Shown here piece after piece: positions 7,270 to 13,680 of a DNA stretch of 31,628 nucleotides (positions are counted from its first letter, which is position 1; each line of letters starts with the position of its first letter). The stretch spans positions 1 through 31,628 of the forward strand of contig CAAFEX010000022.1 of the NCBI GenBank assembly GCA_900762015.1. Reading direction: 5' to 3'. The notes beneath the pieces are model-generated. The model did no database searches. It saw only the letters and a program-made list of their open reading frames with translations, and had not been told where the DNA came from. The position numbers and the translations under genes were made by a program. Origin of the DNA: an uncultured Collinsella sp. GTDB taxonomy: Bacteria; Actinomycetota; Coriobacteriia; Coriobacteriales; Coriobacteriaceae.

Positions 7270-7869
7270 ATGGACATCACCAGGAATATGAACGGAGCCA
7301 GAGCGCTCGTCGTGGGCGCAGGGCTCGCGCTCGCGCTCGCAATGGGCGCCGCCCCGACGCCAGCTATGGCAGCCGGGCGCGTTGGAACCACGAAGGTAAT
7401 GGTCAGGACCGAGATCGACAACGTTGAGTTCAAAGTTCCGACGGTTATTCCCTTCGTCGCCAAGGCCGACGGCACGCTTCAGGGCCCCTCAGAAGACGCG
7501 ACCACCATCGACAATCATTCGGCCTACGGCATCCATGTCACCAACATGAAGATCGACGCCATGAACACCTGGACCATTGCCGCCGACGCCAAGGCCGGAA
7601 CCGCGCAGAACTCCATCGACTTTAAGGTCGGCCCCGACGGCGCGCTCCAGAACGCCAGCGCCGCAATGCAGGGAACGGGCCTCGATCTTTCCAAGAATGC
7701 AGCCTTCGACATGGGCTACCAGGGCATTGCCGGTGGCACGGACAAAATTAAGCTCAAGACAAGCGGAAACGTCGCCCGCGTCACGCGCGACATCTTCCGC
7801 GTAACCGGCGAAGGCGATCAGGTTGCAACGATCACCTGGACGGTCGAGCCCGGTGCGCACACGGCATAA
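7270..7869 (+). CDS. Secreted beta-sandwich surface protein
   Basis: The 199-residue product has a signal peptide (ALVVGAGLALALAMG, cleavage likely after TPAMA). The mature part starts with FKVPTVIPFVAKADGTLQGP, followed by a stretch with NHSAYGIHVTNMKID and an ending ITWTVEPG. The pattern V-P-x-x-I-x-F-x-x-x-x-D-G-T-x-x-x-P, then N-x-S-x-x-x-I-x-V-T-N, recurs in secreted proteins of Gram-positive gut bacteria and suggests an Ig-like beta-sandwich. It has no sortase signal or membrane anchor of its own, so it may be polymerised, released, or held by partners. AAAGGAA precedes ATG 7270. Its last 17 bases overlap the next gene. Confidence 0.82.
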   Translation: MDITRNMNGARALVVGAGLALALAMGAAPTPAMAAGRVGTTKVMVRTEIDNVEFKVPTVIPFVAKADGTLQGPSEDATTIDNHSAYGIHVTNMKIDAMNTWTIAADAKAGTAQNSIDFKVGPDGALQNASAAMQGTGLDLSKNAAFDMGYQGIAGGTDKIKLKTSGNVARVTRDIFRVTGEGDQVATITWTVEPGAHTA

Positions 7870-8134
7870 GGCCGTCGCCCTGGCCGCCGCCGTCAGCATC
7901 CTAGCGTTTGGGCCAGCCATGGCCTTTGCCCAGCAAGAACAGGCGCAGGCCGCCACGCAAGTGACGGTCGACCTCTCGGAGCTCGACCGCGGCGACCGCG
8001 AGGAACCGTTGGCGCAGACAGGCGACAGACGATGGCTCTTGGCAGCAGGCGCCACAGCAGCAGGCGCGGGGACCGCCGGACTCGGCCTGCACATCAAACG
8101 CAGCCAGAAACAAAACACGGACAGGCCGCACTAA
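7853..8134 (+). CDS. Small sortase-type (LAQTG) surface-anchored protein
   Basis: This 93-residue protein combines a signal peptide (residues 7-26, AVALAAAVSILAFGPAMAFA), a short acidic mature part, the signal LAQTG at 53-57, a hydrophobic helix (about 60-79) and a basic tail (KRSQK). LAxTG is the form used by class E sortases of high-GC actinobacteria. The mature region before the sorting signal is only about 25 residues, so it may serve as an anchor or adaptor for its neighbours rather than an adhesin. The start is taken as GTG 7853, overlapping the previous gene by 17 bases in another frame. An upstream ATG at 7823 would delay the signal peptide by ten residues. No sortase gene is in the window. 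Confidence 0.78.
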   Translation: MRTRHKAVALAAAVSILAFGPAMAFAQQEQAQAATQVTVDLSELDRGDREEPLAQTGDRRWLLAAGATAAGAGTAGLGLHIKRSQKQNTDRPH

Positions 8135-8152
8135 ATTAGCTAAGGAGACCCC

Positions 8153-9583
8153 ATGGCATCGAAGAACCTTTTGCCCGTCGTCGCACTCTGCGGCGCGCTC
8201 GCAACCGGAACGCCTGTCGCCGCTTGGGCGACTCCCGTCATGGCAGGCTCCTTACCAGCAGCCCTAAGTTCCGCACCAAATCCGTCGAGCGCCATTGCGT
8301 GCAAGCGTTTTTCGATCGCGCAGGCCGCAATCTCGACCTCGGGATGCCTTCGTCGTAATACGGACGGCTCGATAGTCGTGGATATCAATCGTTCGAACAA
8401 GGCAAACGGCTCCCAGGCGGGGTGCGCCGTCTGCACGTGGCGCTCGGTTGTGTTCGATGCAGATGGCGATCCGTGCGATTTGGAGTTGCGCATCGACATC
8501 GCTTCGGTCGATGACTCGGCGAATGGAGCGAAGGTCGCCTTCGACGGTACGTTTTTCGAGAAAGGAGGCGGTATATGTCTGGGCTGCGCCGCCGCGAATG
8601 CAGACGATGCGCAGCCCACCCTCTCATTCACGGCATCGTTGCGGCTGACCAAAGCCGGCACCGATGCCATCGCGGCGGGAGAAGCGTCCCTGCTGTTCTA
8701 CGCCGTCAGTACCAAAGACACAGACGCTCATTTCGAGAAGCCAGCCGGATCGCTCAGCCTTACACGAGGGATAGAGGCAGGCCCTATTGAAATCGATGCC
8801 CACGCGCAAAGCAGTCAACGCATTCTTGCCGACCCGGCGCTTCTCGAAATGGAGTGGAACGGATCCGGAGCCATCGGAATTCTCCCCTCCGCGCTTGACG
8901 CCAAGACGCTCCCCTCAAACGACGAACCCATCAACGCAACCATACAAGAAGAGAGCGCGGACAACGAAGCAGGTGCGGGCGACACGCCGTCGCCGACAAA
9001 CAGCGTCCCAGCTTCTTTCGAAGCGCCGAATGAGCCCGCTGCCGATCCAAACGATCCCGAGCTCGCGGACAGTCTGGGGCTTGCTGATCCTCAAGAGATC
9101 GATAAAGGTAACTGCTGCGTGCTTGCCGCGCTCGACCACACAGAGGTCATCGACGCTGCGAACATCCAAGTTGCCGCCGCCAATCAGCCCGTCCGCAAGT
9201 CGGCCATCATCGCATTTCCTGAATCCGTCGAAGTCGTCTTTTTGCCATCGGGCGAGGTCGTGGCCCCAACACTGCTCACCTTGTTGGGCGCCAAGAATAC
9301 TCGAAACGAAATTAAAAAGATCACGGTTGTCGACCCTGCAACTACCGCCAAGCTGCGTCTATACGCCGTTGCCCCAGACGGAAGCAAGACCCTAGAATTC
9401 GATGGCGACACACTCCTAGCCTGGCGACGTCTGGACATTATGCAAGACGTCTCGTATCAGATCGAACTCGAAGGGTTTGACCGCGCCCGAGATGCTGATA
9501 TCATCGCCGCGGGCATCGAGTCCCCGCAACGGCTGATGACGCTACGCTTTGAATACTATCCCTACGTTCCGACGACAACCTAG
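8153..9583 (+). CDS. Large secreted two-domain surface protein
   Basis: This 476-residue secreted protein starts with a signal peptide (VVALCGALATGTPVAAWA). The N-terminal domain (about 45-220) carries most of the nine mature cysteines, including GCAVC and CLGC pairs, suggesting disulfides. A Pro/Glu/Asp-rich linker spans about residues 260-315. The C-terminal domain (about 340-475) starts AIIAFPESVEVVFLPSGEVVAPTL and has the same order of features as the 7270-7869 protein (V-x-x-P, then a D/S-G-x-V-x-x-P turn), so it may be a related beta-sandwich. There is no sorting signal or terminal membrane helix. TAAGGAGA precedes ATG 8153, 18 bases after the LAQTG gene, consistent with one operon. No function can be named. 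Confidence 0.82.
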   Translation: MASKNLLPVVALCGALATGTPVAAWATPVMAGSLPAALSSAPNPSSAIACKRFSIAQAAISTSGCLRRNTDGSIVVDINRSNKANGSQAGCAVCTWRSVVFDADGDPCDLELRIDIASVDDSANGAKVAFDGTFFEKGGGICLGCAAANADDAQPTLSFTASLRLTKAGTDAIAAGEASLLFYAVSTKDTDAHFEKPAGSLSLTRGIEAGPIEIDAHAQSSQRILADPALLEMEWNGSGAIGILPSALDAKTLPSNDEPINATIQEESADNEAGAGDTPSPTNSVPASFEAPNEPAADPNDPELADSLGLADPQEIDKGNCCVLAALDHTEVIDAANIQVAAANQPVRKSAIIAFPESVEVVFLPSGEVVAPTLLTLLGAKNTRNEIKKITVVDPATTAKLRLYAVAPDGSKTLEFDGDTLLAWRRLDIMQDVSYQIELEGFDRARDADIIAAGIESPQRLMTLRFEYYPYVPTTT

Positions 9584-9701
9584 GGCTTAACCGCTGTACG
9601 CCAGACTTAATACCACTTATATAACGTATTAGATGAATCGCGATGTGCCTCACATTCCGTTCTGCTACGATTGCCACGTTGGCATCAATACGGGAGGGCT
9701 C

Positions 9702-10418
9702 ATGCCGGGCTTGGGAACGATCATCAACGTCGCGCTTTTGATTGCAGGCGGTCTATTGGGATTAGCGGGCGGCCGTTTTATCACGCCCCGTATCCAAGAC
9801 ACCCTTATGAAAGCATCGGGGCTGTGCGTTCTGTTTATCGGCCTGGGCGGCACCATGCAAAAGATGCTCGTTATCGACGGCGGCGCCCTGTCGACCACCG
9901 GTACCACCATGTTGATCGTCTCGTTTGCACTCGGCTCGCTTATCGGCGAGGCCGTCAACTTGGAAGCCGCCATCGAGAACCTTGGCGAATGGCTCAAGCG
10001 CAAGACCGGCAGTGAGGGCGATAACGAGTTCACCAACGCTTTTGTCTCGACATCGCTGACCGTCTGCATCGGTGCCATGGCTATCGTGGGATCAATCCAA
10101 GACGGCCTGCTCGGCGACTGGTCCACGCTCGCCCTGAAGGGAGCGCTGGACTGCATCATCGTCTGCACCATGACGGCGTCGCTCGGACGCGGCTGCATCT
10201 TCTCGGCCCTGCCCGTCGCCGTGTTCCAGGGGACGATCACGCTGTTTGCCGGCACGCTCTCCCCCATCATGACCACGGCAGCCCTCGACAGCCTTTCGCT
10301 CGTAGGCTCCATGCTCATTTTCTGCGTCGGCGTCAATCTGATTCGCCCTCAGACCTTCCGCACGGCCAATATGCTCCCCTCCGTCGTCATCGCCGTCATC
10401 TACGCCCTCCTGTTCTAA
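9702..10418 (+). CDS. DUF554 family integral membrane protein
   Basis: The 238-residue protein is mostly hydrophobic, with six or seven membrane segments. It shows the DUF554 (YdfK-type) pattern: MPGLGTIINVALLIAGGLLG at the start, FIGLGGTMQKML, ALGSLIGE at about residue 90, and CIGAMAIVGSIQDGL near the centre. The family is widespread and its transported substrate, if any, is unknown. The start is set at 9702, with GGGAGG six bases upstream; an in-frame ATG at 9633 adds a Cys/His-containing stretch without a ribosome site. It stands alone between the surface cluster and the TerB operon, reading in the same direction. Confidence 0.85.
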   Translation: MPGLGTIINVALLIAGGLLGLAGGRFITPRIQDTLMKASGLCVLFIGLGGTMQKMLVIDGGALSTTGTTMLIVSFALGSLIGEAVNLEAAIENLGEWLKRKTGSEGDNEFTNAFVSTSLTVCIGAMAIVGSIQDGLLGDWSTLALKGALDCIIVCTMTASLGRGCIFSALPVAVFQGTITLFAGTLSPIMTTAALDSLSLVGSMLIFCVGVNLIRPQTFRTANMLPSVVIAVIYALLF

Positions 10419-10460
10419 ATCTATCTACGCAGCAGTATCTCGAACACCTGTTTGATGCTG

Positions 10461-10469
10461 TGCTATGAT
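10461..10469 (+). promoter_or_regulatory. Extended -10 promoter for the TerB-ATPase-helicase unit
   Basis: TGC-TATGAT at 10461-10469 fits an extended -10 element (TG-N-TATAAT, five of six in the hexamer). It ends 37 bases before the GTG start at 10507, leaving room for a leader with a GGAGAGGAG ribosome site. No good -35 is visible 17 bases upstream, as is usual for extended -10 promoters. Confidence 0.5.
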
Positions 10470-10506
10470 ATGAGGTCACCGAAGCTGCGTTAGGAGAGGA
10501 GAAGCG

Positions 10507-12267
10507 GTGGCCGACCAGGACATCAAGATGCTCATCGAGCGCATTATGGCCGAGGCCCGGACCCATCAGTCCGCCCGTTTCTCACATGAAGTCTACGCAG
10601 ACGAGCCGATTCTCAAGACCGGCCGACAGATGCAGAACTTCCTCCCCGACCAGTACCGCAAAATGCGTGAGATATCGCGTTGGCAAGAAGACCCCAAGGG
10701 CGGCGCGGGCCGCTGGCTATCGGAGGCCGAGCTTTTCTACCGCCAAGGCTTGCTGATGGCCGATTTTGAGGACGACTGCCCCTACAACGGCACCTTTAAG
10801 TCGTACTTTCCCACCTACAACGCCATGAGCGACCGGCAGTTGCGCGGCTACTTTACCTGGCGTGCCCAAGTGCGCCGCGGAACCGTCGAGGAAACGTCTA
10901 CGTCCTTTGCCTTTCTGTATCTCTATGAGCTGATTTGCGGCATTGGCGTAGATAACCCGCTCGATGGTTTTAACAAGATCAAGGCTTTTTGGGATGTCTA
11001 TCGCGCCTTCGAGCCCGGCATCGACCGATTTGCACGCGTGTGGCTGCAGGATTACGCCGTGTTCCACGGGCTCGACCCCAAGCTGCTTCGTGACTCTAAA
11101 ACCGTCATGTTCGATAACGCCCTTATCGAGCTGCGACGCGCGGCACGAGACCTTGTACCAGCACCGGCACCGTCCGGCCAGACCCCCAAGCGTCGCAAAA
11201 CCTCCGAACCCACGCTCCCCCTTCCGCCCGATGAGGTGCGCGAGGAGCGACTCATGGCCGCCATCAACGCCCTCTCCACGTACAACCTAAGTAACTCGCG
11301 GCTCGACCGCAGCCACCACCGCGATCTGCGCCACATGGCATGCGCCGTGTATGTCCGCATGGCGCGCTACTATGACACGCACCGAAAGACCGGCATCGTG
11401 GCGAGCTTATTTGGGGAGGAGACGGCCATGCCCTACACCATGTTTGCCTCGGCCGTATTCTTTGCGCCCGAGCGCCACGAGGACTGCGAATACCGCCTGG
11501 ATCCTATCCATATCTACCGTTGCCAAAACGGCTTTTGGGAATGCATGCGTATCCACGGTAGTAGGCAAAAGAGCAGCAAGCTCGGTGAAATGATGCGCGC
11601 CTGCGACCAACGCCTGCGCCTGGCGCTGGACCCCGCCCATCCCCTTAAGGAAGAAAAGGTCCCCAAATATCTGGCCAAGATTATCGATGACGAGATTGTG
11701 GCATGGCTTTCGTGGGATGCCGCGCACCAACCCGTCAAGATCGATATCGACTTGAGCCAGCTGGGGCACATTCGGAGCGCCGCTGCGCAAACGCGCGAAG
11801 CGCTTTTAATCGACGAAGAGCGCGAGGACAGCGCGCCTGTGGAAGTCGAGGCAGCGGACTCAGGGCAACCGGAAGCCGAGCCCGTAGCCGACGCGATTGT
11901 CGAGGCGGTCGCGGCACCCATTCGGCAGGACGAGACCGACGAACCAACCATATCCACCGAACAGTTTGGTGTCGTGGCACCGCTTCTCGCGCCGACGCCC
12001 GCGTTCGCAGCTGCTGCGCCCGCTGACGCCGCGACCGAACTCGCGCCCGCCGCAACCGCGTATCTTCGCGCACTGCTCGAGCAAAACGCAGCGCAAGCGA
12101 CATCGGCAGTGGCGCACTCGGGCCAGAGCGAGGACATGCTCGTCGATACCATCAACGAGGCGCTCTTTGACCTGGTGGGCGACACCGTAATTGAATTTAG
12201 CGCGGCAGGGCCGCAGATTATCGAGGATTACGAAGCAGACGTGAGAGGATACCTAGACCATGAGTGA
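10507..12267 (+). CDS. TerB_N / TerB_C domain protein of a BREX-like ATPase-helicase module
   Basis: This 586-residue protein has a TerB_N-type region at about residues 35-205 (RQMQNFLPDQYRKMREISRW, LFYRQGLLMADFEDDCPY, FPTYNAMSDRQLRGYFTWR), a helical middle, an acidic Ala/Pro/Glu-rich linker (about 440-530), and a TerB_C-type ending (INEALFDLVGDTVIEF...IIEDYEADVRGYL). TerB-related domains occur in tellurite/stress systems and, by published comparative genomics, in operons with ATPases and helicases thought to act on foreign or damaged DNA. The gene starts at GTG 10507 behind GGAGAGGAG, and its stop overlaps the ATPase gene by eight bases. It probably acts as the adaptor or sensor of the three-gene unit; that role is inferred. 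Confidence 0.82.
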   Translation: MADQDIKMLIERIMAEARTHQSARFSHEVYADEPILKTGRQMQNFLPDQYRKMREISRWQEDPKGGAGRWLSEAELFYRQGLLMADFEDDCPYNGTFKSYFPTYNAMSDRQLRGYFTWRAQVRRGTVEETSTSFAFLYLYELICGIGVDNPLDGFNKIKAFWDVYRAFEPGIDRFARVWLQDYAVFHGLDPKLLRDSKTVMFDNALIELRRAARDLVPAPAPSGQTPKRRKTSEPTLPLPPDEVREERLMAAINALSTYNLSNSRLDRSHHRDLRHMACAVYVRMARYYDTHRKTGIVASLFGEETAMPYTMFASAVFFAPERHEDCEYRLDPIHIYRCQNGFWECMRIHGSRQKSSKLGEMMRACDQRLRLALDPAHPLKEEKVPKYLAKIIDDEIVAWLSWDAAHQPVKIDIDLSQLGHIRSAAAQTREALLIDEEREDSAPVEVEAADSGQPEAEPVADAIVEAVAAPIRQDETDEPTISTEQFGVVAPLLAPTPAFAAAAPADAATELAPAATAYLRALLEQNAAQATSAVAHSGQSEDMLVDTINEALFDLVGDTVIEFSAAGPQIIEDYEADVRGYLDHE

Positions 12268-13564
12268 TACCACATCCGCAGCGCCCCGCGTACCCAAACG
12301 CGTCGCTGCCGTCATTCTCAACTCGCTCAAGGGCGGCGTGGTCCCGCGCATCGGCCTTCCCTATATCACCGTGGGACGCGAAGTCGAGATTCGCGCCCTG
12401 CTCACCGATCTGAGTCTCATCTCCGACGGTGGCGCGAGCTTCCGCTTTCTGGTCGGTCGTTACGGCGCCGGCAAGAGCTTTTTGCTCCAGACCATCCGCA
12501 CGCACGCCATGGGTGAGGGATTCGTCGTCGCTGATGCCGACCTATCCCCTGAGCGCCGCCTGCAGGGCGGCCAGGGTCAGGGCCTTGCCACCTACCGTGA
12601 GCTCATCCGCAACATATCGACTAAAACGCGCCCCGAGGGCGGTGCGCTCAACCTTATCCTGGATCGTTGGGTCGCCTCGTGTGCCGATGCCGACGAGTCT
12701 GCCGTCAATGCCCAACTGGCCCCGCTCGAGGAGATGGTCCACGGCTTCGACTTCGCCCGCATGCTCCGCCGCTACCGCGCGGCAGTATCCGAGGGTGATG
12801 AAGAGGCTATGAGCCGCGTGACCAAATGGATTCGCGGCGAGTACCGCACCAAGAGCGAGGCACGCGCCGAGCTGGGCTCCTCGACCATCATCAGCGATGA
12901 CGACTGGTACGACTACGTTAAGCTCATTGCACGCTTTTTGGTCTGCAGCGGCTACAAGGGCATGCTGGTGCTCATCGACGAGCTCGTGAATCTGTACAAG
13001 ATTCCCAACGCCATCACACGCCAATACAACTACGAGAAGATCCTGACCATATACAACGATACGCTCCAGGGCAAGGCGCAGTACCTGGGCATGATCATGG
13101 GCGGCACGCCAACCTCCATCGAAGACCGCCGCCGCGGCGTGTTCTCCTACGAGGCCCTGCGCAGCCGACTCGCTCAAGGCCGCTTTGCACGCGAGGACCT
13201 TAAGGACATGCTCGCGCCCATCATTCGCCTGCAGCCGCTCACCTATGAGGAGCTGCTGGTGCTCATCGAAAAACTCATGCAGATCCATGCCGGCTACTTT
13301 GGTTGGACGCCCACGCTTACCGAGAGCGACTTGGTGGACTTTCTCAAGATCGAATTCGGTCGTGTGGGAGCCGACACGCATCTGACGCCGCGTGAAGTCA
13401 TTCGTGACTTTATCGAGCTGCTCGACATCCTATGCCAAAACCCCGACGCCAACGTGGCCGAGCTACTGCAAAGCGTCGGCGGCGACGCGCTGGCGCCGGC
13501 AACCGCAACAGGTGACACCGATACCGCAGGCGACGACCGTAACTTCGCCGAATTCACCATCTAA
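12260..13564 (+). CDS. BrxD-like P-loop ATPase (DUF2791, BREX ATP-binding domain)
   Basis: The 434-residue protein has a Walker A motif GRYGAGKS at residues 66-73 and a Walker B MLVLIDEL at 235-242. The flanks are typical of DUF2791/BrxD: an N-terminal ALKGG-like helix and VGR motif (residues 21-40) and SRLAQGRF after the core. BrxD proteins accompany the helicase BrxHI in type 2 and type 3 BREX and also appear outside full BREX loci. They are thought to load or power nucleic-acid transactions. GAGAGGA precedes ATG 12260, which overlaps the TerB gene. The TAA stop lies in the first arm of a strong hairpin. Family assignment is strong; a defence role is inference. Confidence 0.85.
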   Translation: MSDTTSAAPRVPKRVAAVILNSLKGGVVPRIGLPYITVGREVEIRALLTDLSLISDGGASFRFLVGRYGAGKSFLLQTIRTHAMGEGFVVADADLSPERRLQGGQGQGLATYRELIRNISTKTRPEGGALNLILDRWVASCADADESAVNAQLAPLEEMVHGFDFARMLRRYRAAVSEGDEEAMSRVTKWIRGEYRTKSEARAELGSSTIISDDDWYDYVKLIARFLVCSGYKGMLVLIDELVNLYKIPNAITRQYNYEKILTIYNDTLQGKAQYLGMIMGGTPTSIEDRRRGVFSYEALRSRLAQGRFAREDLKDMLAPIIRLQPLTYEELLVLIEKLMQIHAGYFGWTPTLTESDLVDFLKIEFGRVGADTHLTPREVIRDFIELLDILCQNPDANVAELLQSVGGDALAPATATGDTDTAGDDRNFAEFTI

Positions 13565-13601
13565 CCTGCCAAAAAGGGACAGGTTTATTTTGGCAGGTTT
13601 T
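13563..13601 (+). terminator. Terminator/attenuator hairpin between ATPase and helicase genes
   Basis: A perfect 12-bp stem (13563-13574 with 13588-13599) has a 13-base loop, AGGGACAGGTTTA, and is followed by TTTTA. It begins on the stop codon of the ATPase gene. It would stop or reduce transcription into the helicase gene, making this an internal attenuator if the three genes share one promoter. Confidence 0.65.
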
Positions 13602-13680
13602 ATCTGGGCAAACGTTGAAGCAGTAATGCAGCAAGCCGTTGCCAGCCGCGTTGAGAGATTCGTTTTCGAGAGGAGGCCCC

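Noticed and set aside
7270..8134. The genes at 7270 and 7853 might be one frameshifted gene with a sortase signal.
   Set aside because: The 7853 product has its own complete signal peptide right after its start, so two genes are more likely than one broken gene.
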